DNA of 64,000 nucleotides from Diphasiastrum complanatum (lineage: Eukaryota; Streptophyta; Lycopodiopsida; Lycopodiales; Lycopodiaceae): the NCBI GenBank assembly GCA_029204225.1, contig CM055113.1, positions 29,414,303 through 29,478,302 of the forward strand, given 5' to 3'. The position numbers were made by a program, and so were the translations under genes. Positions 21,267 through 32,549 of this stretch are shown in pieces. Position 1 is the first letter of the stretch; the number at the start of each line of letters is the position of its first letter. The notes beneath the pieces are model-generated. The model was given only the letters and a program-made list of their open reading frames with translations. It did no database searches and was not told the origin of the DNA.

Positions 21267-22093
21267 GGATGTGTACTATGCAATAGCGGACTTGTGCATG
21301 ACGACGAGGATGAGCAGGGAAGGATGATAAAGATCTCGCAGAGGACCGATATGTACGGACAGAATGTACGGTATGTCGGACCTGTGCGAGTTGAATATAT
21401 GAAAGAGCGATTAGTTTTGAAGAAAGACGCACAAGTACGATACGGGGGGACACGTAGGCAGATGTATCGGACCTGTGCGCATGGAAGACGGTAGGTGGAA
21501 TTTCGATTGTGAAGGACGCGCACAAGTGCGATATGCGGAGCAAAAAAAAAAAAGTGAAAAAAATTCATTGAAGTTTGTGATTTTATATCGCGGTAGGAAA
21601 GAACGTCCTGTCACACGTGTGGGAGTTGTACGGACAAATGAGAGAGCAACATGTGTCACCCTATCACTTTACACATGTGGGATTTGTATGACCAAATGCG
21701 AGAGCGACACGTGTTGTCGAGCAAATGAATGAACACATTACACATGTCCAGGTGTCATTTCACATGTGTCCAGGTGTCACCTCACACGTGCCAGTGCCTG
21801 TAGTCGAATCGAAAGTAGACACATGTCCATTGACCATTGACCACACATGCAAAAAGTTAGTATAAATGTCATAAAAACCAATTAATTTTTTTACCTTTTT
21901 CATTATCGAAATTTGCGGCATATCGCTCTTGTGCGCACGCATTGTTGTCCGTTTGCTTTCAACGACACCTATTTGCACACAAGTGCGATATTCGATATCT
22001 GCCTGCCATACATATCCCTCTTGTGCGCCATCTTGATAGTTAGTTCTGTTTCTGTGCTCCCTCGCGCACAAGTGCGATATTCACTTTACTTCC
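21267..22093. promoter_or_regulatory. Divergent intergenic region with nine 17-bp iterons
   Basis: Between the leftward H3-protease gene and the rightward gene X lie nine matches to about GCGCACAAGTGCGATAT. Same-strand copies: 21,428-21,443, 21,518-21,534, 21,975-21,991, 22,064-22,080. Reverse copies: 21,283-21,299, 21,373-21,389, 21,464-21,480, 21,920-21,936, 22,012-22,028. The middle (21,610-21,830) is instead rich in ACACATGTG and ACACGTG strings. The iterons sit in two clusters, one by each gene start, the last only 14 bases before the X start. They could be binding sites for the element's own proteins, a two-way promoter or a replication or transposition control site. The sequence cannot choose among these. 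Confidence 0.75.
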
Positions 22094-23664
22094 ATGGCCT
22101 CTTCCTCAAGATCCTCATGAGATTCAGGCTTGAGTTCATTTCTTAGTGAATTTGGGATTACTGAAAACCTAGACTACTTCCACAGCCTATTCAGGCCATA
22201 TTCACATATTTTCAGGACTGCACGACCAAATTCTGACGTTTTTTATGAACATTATGTTAGATTTAGAGATATACTTAGTAAGCATGTTTTCTCCATAGGT
22301 TCACTCCAGTACATGCATTATACTAATCTTGTTCATTTCTTCCCAGCTTTCAGACATAGACTGGATAGAATGTTTACCAAATTGTTTGATCTTTTCAGAA
22401 GCAGTTCATTGTGTCCTTATTGCAACAAGAAATGTCGATCGGTTGAATATCAGAGTGGTTTCATACTTTTCCTGTTAGTTCAGATCCCAGATGATGAGGA
22501 AGTTTCTGTTGGTGACTCTCCTTTTGCATCATCCTCTGTTCAGTCAGCTATTAAAGATATCAGTCACTTTTTTATCGACACTTTTGATAAGGAAAGTGAC
22601 TTTATTGATGTAAATACTGATTCTCTATTGTATTCTTTTATTGGCCAAAATACATCTGCTGATGAATCCAACCCTATAGAGGAGTCTAAATGTCTATTCA
22701 ATTTGCCTATATATTATATTAATGACGATGTATATTTTACTACTGCTGATTTATGTAAAATTTTTTACTATTGTAAAGACGAGGTTCTATGTTTATTATC
22801 CGCCACAATTTCCAAATTCTCCGACTTTGTAGATTTTGAAACAGATGACCTTGTTGCTGGTATTGATTTTGATGATGAGGAGGGACTTATGACCGGTGAA
22901 GAATGCCTGACTAAGACTTTATTAAATATAGCTGAGGATGGGCGAGGCAGACCATCCGATGAAGAATTCACGACATTTCAATCCCAGATGGGCTTCCCTC
23001 ATCCATCATTATTGCATTTCACTGATGATTCCACTTCAGTACATGGTCATTATATTGATCATCCTGATCCGGTTGCTGCTGATGGTGAAGAATGTGTAAG
23101 TGTTTAAACTTCCTTGCATTAGAATGTTCTTAATCACTGAATGTATTAAAATTTTTTTAATCATTTAAAGTATTAGAATGTTTTTAATCACTGAATGTTT
23201 TATTGCTAACATATTTCCTATTGCAGGATGCTCTCATAATAGATGATTTTGCTGCGAGACCAGGTGGTTTCAGACAACATGCATTGTCGTTCCAGAGGGA
23301 TAGTGGACTTGGCCACTATCTTAGGCATCTCCTGAAGAATGAGATCTGCATTGCTCATTCCAAGCTAAGCCCAGTCGGGGAGAGTCTTATAATGGCAGTT
23401 AAAGCTTTATCATTTTACCTAGGAGGACATAAATTTGTAAAGACAAATAAGATCATTTTTGTCAAAAGATCTTATGTTTTGAACATTTTAGGCTTTACTG
23501 ATGGGAATGTTCCTTTAAGGAGCTCCCATTATTCATTGTATTCCACTTATATTGAGCTTAGTGGAAATAAGGATAATGCACATCTATTAGATGCATACGC
23601 TAGCAGAGAATTTCTTCATGACAATACTGCCATAGAATCTGACACAAGATCTGATGATGAATAG
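22094..23664 (+). CDS. Gene X, two-exon protein of unknown function
   Basis: ATG at 22,094 gives MASSSRSS, then an in-frame TGA at 22,118, then an open frame of about 325 codons (SEFGITENLDYFHSLFRPYS, LDRMFTKLFDLFRSS, LCPYCNKKC, SDEEFTTFQSQMGFPHPS). The first exon ends at 23,095 (GAATGT|GTAAGT) and the second starts at 23,227 after TTGCAG (DALIIDDFAARPGG, LGHYLRHLLKNEICIAHS), stopping at 23,664. About 480 residues in all. CPYC-x3-C may bind a metal. The rest is acidic with no domain I know. A broken paralogue at 58.9-60.0 kb keeps the same intron position and the strings ...DEFxxxQ...FPxPS, LGxYL and NEI, which proves it is a real gene family. The TGA could come from CGA by CpG decay. Confidence 0.75.
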
Positions 23665-23798
23665 TTGATACTTTGTGTTTTGGTATAATACAATCAATAC
23701 ATTTACATTGAGTATTTCTCCTTCCTTGTTCAATGAATTTGCAAAAAAATTCTGAACATGTCATGATTTGATGACAATGATGATCTTCTACTCAACAA

Positions 23799-25820
23799 TC
23801 ATCTAACTTTCTCTTCCTGTATGAACTTGCATGCTTTTCTAAACTTGTTGTATTGTGTGGACTTTGTTATATGTCGAATCTGAACTCTGCGGTAGAACCA
23901 CTGAAACAATTGACAAATGTAGTTTCGTTTTTCATTGGTTCCTCCATGTTGTGTATTTCAATGAAATGTTGCTCGTGCTTGCCAATGTGACTTCTCCATC
24001 CCTTGTGATGACCATACACTCAAGCTTCCATATGTATTTGCAAAAAATGTTGTATGATCTCTTAGGATGTGCTGCATATGTCAAAATCATAATGTTAGCC
24101 TTATGTTTGGATCTAAATATATATGAAAATTTGAAAGCATTTTGAAAATTTTATACTAACCATGTAATGAGTGATGTGATCTTCTCCCCATGCTTTTGAT
24201 ACTGCATTAACAAACTCAACACAAGTCCTTTGGACAGCCTTCTTATCAATATCAGAGTATTTTTCTTTTCTTAAAATAGCAATCATACATCAAGCTTTTT
24301 CCATACATCAACTTTTAGTACTTTGGTTTTGTCGTCTTTCTCGAAGTCTTGAGTGGCAGCAATAATATTTGTCTAGACTGAGTGTTGAATATTAGAAGCC
24401 TTACCAGTATGATTTGATAGGAAACGACGTGCTTTTTCTCCTCCTATGCTTGGCTTAGTTGGCATGTTCCCATTCTTTCCTGAAAGCTTTTCATCTTTTT
24501 ATATTTTGACATGTCCTTTATGGAGTCCTGCTTTTGATAAAACATCTTCTAATCGAGAGATAGCTTCCTTTGCTAATGATGCTGACTTAGTATTCCAAGC
24601 AAAAACTACATGAAGATAAATGATCTTTTCTATTAATCTAACTTTTGCATGAAGAGTGCAAACATGCACATTTTTTAAGGGGATAGACAGCACAGGCTTC
24701 CAGTTTGGATCTGCATATTCTCTAGTAATTCATATTCTCCAGTTTGTGATAGAGCATCATTCATGAGAGTTATACTAACCCTCTCCATCTTCTGCCCTTT
24801 CAAAATTTCTGACTCATCTAACTTAAGTACTATGATTATTTTGCCATTCACCTTTTCACAGGTTATATCATAGAATGTCACGATGTATCTCAGCAAGTAA
24901 TTTAGATCAACAAATAAATTGTTTGATGCATTATAGAATGTCGATCTTCCATCATTTCCATACACCTCCTCAATATGAAATGGAGTTCCAGTGATCTTAT
25001 GCATACCTATGTTTAATGTATCCCTCTCTTTCTTCAAGTGATATGTCCTAGGGATTGGGACTTCTCTAATTTGAACTTGCTTAAAAGCTTCTCTAATTAG
25101 TTTAAATATTGGTGCATATGCTTCCCTGCTAATACCTGCAAAATCATAAGCACCCTGAACTATAGTCTTATCTAAATTTTTTTGAATGTCCACCATCAAA
25201 GACTCTGCTATTTTACACTTTACATTTGAAATCCTATTGTTCGTCATGATACGCTCAGTGGATTTGCAAGTCAATATTGTGCCCAATGACATTCCTAGTG
25301 AAGCATTGTCTTTAATATTCCGAGGAGCTACTAATGCAGATTTGCAAAAAAAACAGATAGTTAACAGAATATCACCATAGCTGAAATTAAATCCAAATGT
25401 CATTGAAAAACTTACAAAAATCAGAATATGCTTACTTGAATGCACGGATCCTTCTATTTTGATAACCTCTTTTTGAAAGCATTTGAATATCCTTGCAACT
25501 TTGTCACTTTCGCTTCATCCATGTAGCTAAATGAGTTATTGAAGAGAATGTGGGATGTGTCAAAGTGCTTGGATCTTGTGGATATAATGTTCCATCTATC
25601 CACAAATCCAAGTTTTTTTTTCCTTCTACCTTGTAACGAGAATGATCCTTAGCAGATATACGAATTCCTTTGCCTCCTCTTCTCTGCAAAGGTGCCAAAT
25701 CAATAGGAATATCCACATGTAGATGATACAATGTCATCATCAAAAAAATAGTAGAGTAATCAGTTGCATCGAAGTACTGTGACTAGATTCTATGAAGCAA
25801 AGCAAAGTACTCATCTTTGA
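23799..25820 (-). pseudogene. Gene T, large transposase-like protein (broken)
   Basis: Read leftward. The first part has EYFALLHRI, IPIDLAPLQRRGGKGIRI and DGTLYPQDPSTLTHP, with one TAG and one TGA in frame, ending near 25,436 at a GTAAGC donor. A long second part (about 25,340-24,185) has DFAGISREAYAPIFKLIREA, GMHKITGTPFHIEEVYGNDG, IIIVLKLDESEILKGQKMER, then after a one-base shift DPNWKPVLSIPLKN, HVCTLHAKVRLIEKI, PTKPSIGGEKARRFL and AWGEDHITHYM. The last exon (24,071-23,799, after ATGCAG) has GSLSVWSSQGMEKSHWQARA and NTQHGGTNEK with one TGA, ending at TGA 23,799. The LHAK-x-R-x-x-E-K and QGMEK-x-H blocks recall large transposase-like proteins of uncertain superfamily in many eukaryotic mobile elements. 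I do not assign a superfamily. It is convergent with X, with 134 bases between stops. Confidence 0.7.
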
Positions 25821-25885
25821 TTATATTATATACTATATACGATCAATCCAATCTCCATGCTTGTATGCTTGATTCAAATTTGGAA

Positions 25886-26058
25886 ATGCCGCTCATTTTT
25901 TCATTCCAATAGGTAGTTGGCGCTCATATTTCCATTCCAAAGTGATGATGGCGTTCATAATTGGAGATGGCACCCATATTTCCATTCTTGTGGAAGGAAT
26001 GCATATGTAAACATTTTGCAATTTTTCCTTATTCGAATTTGGGGATGGCAGTCATATT
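25886..26058. repeat. Degenerate short tandem repeat beside gene T
   Basis: Four or five imperfect units built on ggcgctcatatttccattcc, about 20-35 bases apart, just upstream of gene T. It may be a subterminal repeat of the element. Confidence 0.5.
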
Positions 26059-26399
26059 CTAGATCTAGTGAAAATATTGCTCTTTTCGTAACCAATGGAG
26101 GGAATATTTTTGAAATTAGTCAAGTTATATTGCAAGCTGTTAACAGTTCTTAATTGTGACTATAGACACTCGTCATAAGGATAAACAAAAAGCAGTAAGG
26201 TAGGATATGCTGAGTGAAGATTTAGGACCAAGCACGAGCCACATGTCCAACATTGATGTGGGTCGGTCATATGGCTACGATTACGTAGGAGGCACTGCAC
26301 CAATTACAGTATAATTAGGGGCCCAACTCTTCTCATGAATTGGTTGATATTGTAGCTGATTAGATTGTTGATTTTATTAGCAATCATAAGTTACAGTTT

Positions 26400-26940
26400 A
26401 CAGTGGGATAGTTGATCCAGATTGTGCCTTATTTGGTGGATTTAAAATGCTCTAAGCTACATGGATATCAACAACCTACAAGATTACCTTTAGTGCCGGT
26501 CAATACTATTGTACAATCAACAGAACATAATATTGTTCCGACATTAAAAATCAAAATCCAAGATCTTAACATTGTGGGTGTACAGATTTATGGTGGGGCA
26601 AGTGTGAAGATCATTTTTTGAGAAAACATATCGTAAACTAAAAAGTATGCATTTGCAAAAAAAAAAAAGTCTACTCGTCATACGAATGGCTAATCATACA
26701 CATGATTCTCCAGTAGGAGAAATTTGTAAGGTTCTGATGTGCATTAAAGGATTAAAGTTTTTATTGACTTTTGTAGTTATGAGATATGACTGGAGCTGAT
26801 GCGTATCTCATACTTTTGGAAAGACCCTAGTTGATAGCTGCATAAGTCGTGCATGATTGGGCGACGAGATTGTCATGTGCCAAATCCAAAAATAATAGCA
26901 CTTACAATGAAGTAAAGCTAATAGCAAGAAAAGTACAAGA
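26400..26940 (+). pseudogene. Ty3/gypsy aspartic protease remnant
   Basis: Pieces in shifting frames read QIYGGASVKIIF, in place of the usual D-x-G-x-S-x-N-I-x, and then ADAYLILLERP and VVHDWATRLSC, matching the L-L-G-R-P-W-L and H-D-W-x strings of plant gypsy proteases. The catalytic Asp is lost. Bases 26,059-26,399 hold no recognisable gene. Confidence 0.55.
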
Positions 26941-26999
26941 CCATCATGATAGCAATATTATCCATAGAAAGCTAGAAACATGGAGAACTGTTAAAATTT

Positions 27000-27474
27000 T
27001 GTTAGGATCTAGTGTAGTATGAAGATCACATCAATCAATCACCATAGACACTCCTAAAAAGCTCTCAAAGATGGCACAACAAAAGCTAGTAGATTACAAA
27101 GAAACATTGTACATATAGAGTATTCAGAAACTGCATGAAAAGGCAGGTGTCCTAAAATTGGCCTACCACCTGTCAAACTAAGGTCCGGGCCTAGTATGGC
27201 CAAATTCGACCGACAAACTTGGGACATGACCCCAAGTATAGCAAGTACTATATATAACTCTGTACACACTAACTTTTTCTATGTGTGGCTACTCGGCTAA
27301 CCCACGTAGCCGGCTACGGGATCAGTGCCCGATCAATATATCCTAATAGATCACATCCCGATCACAACCATATACAGTAAACCAAATAGATTGTACACTA
27401 ATTACATCATCACATTTAGAGCTTATACTAATGAATAAGATCAAAATTGATTTCTAACTCTCTCGCTTAAGCTC
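27000..27474 (-). repeat. Copia-type LTR G with adjoining polypurine tract
   Basis: On the minus strand a purine run (AAGCGAGAGA, complement at 27,459-27,474) is followed by GTTAGAAATC, a frequent copia LTR start, and the block ends at CTAACA (27,000). About 460 bp. It holds a TATA-like string (actatatataact) near 27,250. There is no partner LTR in the window. Confidence 0.6.
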
Positions 27475-28041
27475 AAATGTGATAAGAGTGAAAAACAATA
27501 ATTTGTAGCAATGTCTGGAGTGTCCAAAAGATGTTATGCATGTCCTGCTACTCTGTACTTGACTCACACTTAAGCACACCAACAAACCATCAGGTTTGAC
27601 TCACAAAGTAACATGTACACACAATGCTCATATAGAGAGTCTATTACACTCATGACCAACTGACTCGTCCCCATCCAACTTGAAGAGAAGTGGACCACAT
27701 GAGCGACATGGCTCAAACTGAGGAGATTCCACTGCCACCATGAGACTTACATCCTCCATCTAGCTAGGCTGATATCTTATCAGACACTTACAAGCACAGA
27801 CTTGTAAAGCTGACATAAATGAGCGACTGAGGCTCAACCTGAGGAAATCTTACTGCCACCATAAGATTGCACCCTCACTAGATAGATAGCTAGTAGACAA
27901 TGGCAAGTCAATGAGCATAAAAATGACTACTTCATTTCAAACATAGAAAATGCACAACCACATACAACTACTTCATATGGTATATTTCCTCCAAGAGCTC
28001 CAGCACTCCTCAAAGCTTTGATCTTCAATGAGAATTCCATC
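27475..28041. repeat. Non-coding stretch with an imperfect direct repeat
   Basis: Two related 52-base segments, 27,701-27,752 and 27,821-27,872, share gagcgac, ggctcaa, ctgagga and actgccacca. No gene was found. It is probably the degenerate interior of a neighbouring copia element. Confidence 0.45.
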
Positions 28042-29100
28042 TCAACGTATGCTTTGTAATAGTAAATAATCATGCATCATAAATCTTGAAGAAAGAAGAA
28101 ATGTGCATCTTGTGTGATCCTCCTCCTTTGAAGACTTGGATACATAAGCAACCTCAACAGATTTTGCACTCTCTCTTGGGTTTAATTTGTAGATTCCTCC
28201 ATATCTAGATCCATATGCAAGGATCTCACCATCCTTCTTGATCACACAATTGTCAAGATGGAAATTGACATCAAGCCCACCATCAAGTAATTTGCCAACA
28301 CTTATAAGATTCTTTGTAATCTTGGGAACAAAAATAACCTCTTGAAGAGATAGAACTTTTGATGATGCAAGCTTCAAGGGAATAGTCCCTACTCCTTCTA
28401 TTTTGCACTCTTGGTCACTTGCAATATATATGGACTTCTTGACTCCTCCATAAGGCATAATAGTTGAAAAGGAATCCTTGGAGCTACACATATGTGAAGA
28501 TGCTCCACTATCAATATACCAAGAGTCAACCATCTTGAAGGTGGAAAAGGAGAAATTTGATGGCATAAGAGAGCATTCTCCATCACTTGCAATAAAGTCT
28601 TCTTTCTCATGAGAGATGTTGGCTTGCTTGAATTGATTCTTCTTCTTGAAGCAATTGGTGGCATAGTGGCATTTCTTGCCACAAAAGAAGAACTTAAGTT
28701 ATTTTTTCTTCTTCTTTGAAATAGAATATTGAGAGGAATAAACATCCTCTTCATCTTGGTCTTTTTCTTTGCCCTTAGAGAGGTGTCGGTGTTGCTTTTT
28801 GCTCCTCTCTTTGTGCTTGGCAAATAAAACTTTGTCTTCACCATTATGATTGAGTGACAATTTGTCTAGCCTTAATAGCTTGTTCTCATGCCTTGATTAT
28901 TTGGCCATTAGTACTCCTTGAAAATCCTCCAAAGTAGGTAGCTCCTCCTTGATGGCATAGGATTGGACAAGGTTCTCATACTCATCTCTTAAGCCATTAA
29001 GTATGACTTGAACTAGCTCACTTTGATTTATGGATCCTCCAATACAAGCAAGCTCCCTTTCACTCTCAACACATAATTAGTTGCACTCTCATCACTCTTT
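28042..29100 (-). pseudogene. Copia-F gag and protease
   Basis: Leftward reading gives the gag core (VQVILNGL...ENLVQSYAI), the knuckle region FFCGKKCHYATNCFKK (canonical G replaced by C before H), then WYIDSGASSHMCSSKDSF, the protease active site, and KLLDGGLDVNFHLDN with IYKLNPRES. The protease part (28,042-28,566) is open for 174 codons. The gag part has a stop just before the knuckle and a frame change. The integrase and all later domains are missing. The gag is closest, among those here, to LTR-C and LTR-I. Confidence 0.82.
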
Positions 29101-29344
29101 TGAGAACTTTGAAAGATTTGACCAAACTTGGATCACACATGGAAGAGAACCACCAAAGTGAATTGGGATGTCCTTCACACGTGTCTGAGCAGGGAAATTT
29201 GTACAATATCAGAAATGGTTCAATCCTTATGATTATGAACCCTTTTGATCCAATTTTGCTTGAGATAACATTAGTCTCTCTAGATCTTAATTTTCAAGGA
29301 ATTTTTGGAACTTTGGATGAAACAAGCATCAAGAGCTTAGGTAG

Positions 29345-30065
29345 GCTCTAATACCATTTGAAATTTCACACGTGTGGAATGTCCTAAAAGTGTGTGAATG
29401 ATCTCCTAAGCGAGCTTATGCACTTGTTGATGGATGCTAGATTGAATTCCAAGATCTAGATTAAAAAACTAAGGCATAGAGGCAAAGATGGATGCATATG
29501 TTGATAACCAAAGTACATACACTTCAAAAAACTTGATCCTTGAAAAAAATAAGTAAAATTAAGCTCCTCTCCTCAAGTAGAGAGAGAATAGAGCTATTTT
29601 AGATTCGGGTAGAGAGAGAATAGGAAACAAGCAAATCTCACCAAACTCAATGTCTGACTCAAAACTCAACTTAGATTATGATTCACAAATGGAATACATA
29701 TAAAACTCATGGAGAATCCTCCTTGCATGCTATTGGACCCCTAATCCTAGCCTCTCTAATGCTATTGGATGAGTGATGCATCCATCCTACAATTCTATTG
29801 GACCCTTCTTCAAGATTTCTCAATTCCTATTGGAGCCCTTGACCAAAAACAACACTTTGACTTCATCGCTCATCAAACTACATTAATACAAGTGTCACAA
29901 TCCTATTTACTAGCCTACATAGCTCGAGTTTGCATCACAAATGACTTTTGGCTCAATAGCGGCATTACATGTGGATTTGACCAATTTGCCAACTATGCCA
30001 ATTTTGGCCCTATCACAACTCTACACAAAGATGCTTGACATAAAACTTTGTGATACCCCTAAACT
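29345..30065 (-). repeat. Copia-F 5' LTR and primer-binding site
   Basis: The primer-binding-site complement gctctaatacca (29,345-29,356, one base off standard) touches the LTR at 29,357 (TTTGAAATTTCACAC). It matches 34,932-35,680 over most of its length, including the agagagagaatagagc-type run and the segment ctattggacccctaatcctagc. The outer edge near 30,065 is approximate. Confidence 0.75.
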
Positions 30066-31118
30066 GAACATCTTAAACTATTTTTGACTTTTTCTACATG
30101 TGGAAACATGCTCCACAATGTGATCTTTTCCTTGTTGTTTTAGAGGTGTGTTTGTTCGCCCCGTAGAACATATATTGATCTCACACTTCAGTCTCGATCA
30201 GAGAGAAGAACTTATGCTTATGTAAGAGATTGAAGAAGTGAATAGAGTTCTGTGAGTTATTCTCTCTTATCTCTGTTCTCCGCACTGTTGAGTGTGAGTG
30301 ATCTGGAGTCTGCTAACAATCTCTAACACATTTCATGAATTTCTCTCTGATCAGATAGACACTCTAGTGCATTATAGTCGTTTGCTATGTTTTCGTAAAG
30401 CATGCTCTAATGAACTGTCTTTAAACCATCTTATTCGTCTGTCGCGAATACTTCCTTTTCGGCACTCGAATAACGACTATCTTTGGTACAGTCTACCATG
30501 ATCATTGAATAAAGTTGTATGTATACATATGAGATGACAGTCCCTCTCTGAAAAATTAAGTCTCTGATCTATCTTCCTGATTGGCATTGACATAAGTTTC
30601 TAACGTATTCTAAAACTCTTCGTGTTATTTAACCATTAAGTTGTACTTTAGTTATTGAGGACTTTTGTCTAGAAATGAATAGTTTGTGAACGCGATTAAT
30701 TAATTGTCTGCACAGTCGCGAATACATCGAACAATTCTTGATTATCTGTTGACACCTTAATCATCCAGAGTGTAGTACCGTTGTACTACTCTGATAACAT
30801 CTCATCTGTAGAACACGCTTCATCCAATTCGATAGTGGCCAGATTGTTGTTCTGAATTTATTAACACTACCCATTCCAAACATAAGTAATACTGGTTACT
30901 TTTTAATGTCTGTTGACAACCAGAATAACACTCGAAACCACTTGCCATAATTGTACCAAAAACATAATTTTCTAATGTTGTCCTCTGTGGGAACGACATT
31001 ATTTACTATAAAATCTATATTAACCCTGTTGGTATAGTACGACATATACCAATTTTTGACATCGTTGCCGGGGATAGTTTAGAAAAGTTATATTTATCTG
31101 ACAAACCCATTTCCATCT
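30066..31118 (+). repeat. Gypsy LTR end and leader (Tat/Athila-like)
   Basis: No genes. Near 31,045-31,075 is the phrase accaatttttgacatcgttgccggggata, close to the conserved leader phrase of Athila/Tat-type gypsy elements just before gag, and tcctctgtgggaacgacatt precedes it. I read this as the 3' part of a 5' LTR plus leader of the gypsy element that follows. The left edge is not resolved. Confidence 0.6.
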
Positions 31119-31125
31119 CTAGTGT

Positions 31126-31490
31126 ATGTCAGATAAAGAATCCAGATTAGAACGATACCATAAGCTTAGAGAGGAATTTTTATGAAGACAAAGTGAGAAT
31201 ACTAGTCGAAGAAATCTAGACAAAATCACTGCCCAGTTACTTGAACTCCTAATTAGCTTCGGTATGGAGGGTCCTGCTACATGTTTCACTTCTAACTCCA
31301 AAATTAAATACGATTATTTTAAAAGGACTTCTTCCGATGATGCAGATAGCTATGTCTCACAATTCGAGTCAATTGCTAATGCGAATAACGAGGAAACTGA
31401 CTTAGACAAACTACGAATTTTCCCTAGTCTGCTAAGAAAGCAGACGCGCATATGGTACAGTCAAGTTGAACCAGGCCGTGTAGGAACCTA
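31126..31490 (+). pseudogene. Gypsy gag remnant
   Basis: ATG at 31,126 gives MSDKESRLERYHKLREEFL, then a stop, then the capsid segment DADSYVSQFESIANANNEET and LDKLRIFPSLLRKQTRIWY, matching the retrotransposon-gag domain. It is cut short, and the zinc knuckle is absent. Confidence 0.75.
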
Positions 31491-31499
31491 GTACTTGCT

Positions 31500-32549
31500 G
31501 AAAGATGCATTTCTGAACCAGTTCATAGAGATGGAGAACTGAAGGATGTCACTGTCTACATTCAAGCCAAGCCATTCACAATGAATTTCATTCTTATCAA
31601 ACCACTCAGTTTGTCATCTTATTCTATGCTGATTGGACGACCTTGGCTTTATCAATCAAATGCAAGTGTACATTGGAAATCCAAAGAGCTGAGATTTCAG
31701 ACTGGTGAGACTAATAACCGAGGTAAGCTAGCAGAACAAATCATAACCTGGAGTCGTGACAATTATGAAGGTGAAACTCCTTTGTCCAACACCAGCTTTA
31801 CATTAGAAGAATCTTTGTATGCCTTGAATATTTTTCCCAATGGATCTGATATTGAAGTGCAGTACTTTGAATGTTATGAGAATGCTGATGATGAAGAATT
31901 CTTCGATGCCTGCGACGCTGAAGTGGATGTTTTGTATGAAGAAATTAACGTTGCAGACACAAATCGAAAGAGTCTAACGATTTGAGTGACGAATCTGAAC
32001 ACAAATTTGGTAACAAGAACTAGGTTGACGACAAGAAAACATTTGTGGAGTCAACCATGCGTGAAATTCATGGCCATACCAAGGCTTGTATGACATAAGG
32101 TATCATTTTACCCAATTCTACTGAACTGATTGAACTTGCACCTGGCAGATTTGTGCATGTTTTGAAGTCACTTGGAGAATCGGAGTTAGTGGAAATCACT
32201 GAACTATTGAAGGAGTATCAAGATGTTTTTGCTTGGTCGCTCGACGATTTGAAGGGTATACCTGCAGAATTTGGAGAGCACCGAATTGATCTTAAGGAAG
32301 ATGTTGTACCTATTCGACAGAGACAGTATCGCCTCAATCCTAAGTACTCTCTCATGGTTAAGGACGAACTTAACAAGCACCTTAAGGTAGGTATAATCTA
32401 TCCCGTCTTAAGTAGTGAATGGGTTTCACCCATTGTTGTCGTCCCAAAGAAGAAGACTGGCAAAATACAAATATGCTAGGATTTTTTCAAACTCAATGCT
32501 GCCACAAGGAAGGACCATCATCCTCTGCCTTTCACTGATTCCATTCTAG
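31500..32549 (+). pseudogene. Gypsy protease and start of reverse transcriptase
   Basis: Protease tail SMLIGRPWLYQSNASVHW, an acidic connector (31,760-31,985), then RT: LVEITELLKEYQDVFAWSLD, FGEHRIDLKEDVVPIRQRQY, VSPIVVVPKKKTGKIQIC, followed after a TAG by DFFKLNAATRKDHHPLPF. The RT stops abruptly at about 32,549, before the YxDD centre, where unrelated coding sequence begins. Confidence 0.82.

Noticed and set aside
23855-24145. Plus-strand frame between X and T
   Set aside because: It overlaps the last exon of gene T on the other strand, which carries a recognisable motif block; the plus frame has none.
27701-27872. CRISPR-like spaced repeats
   Set aside because: Only two imperfect units in eukaryotic-type DNA; no array and no cas genes.
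30298-30501. 67-codon frame as a small gene
   Set aside because: It lies in the gypsy LTR/leader region, has no domain and no conserved relative in the window.
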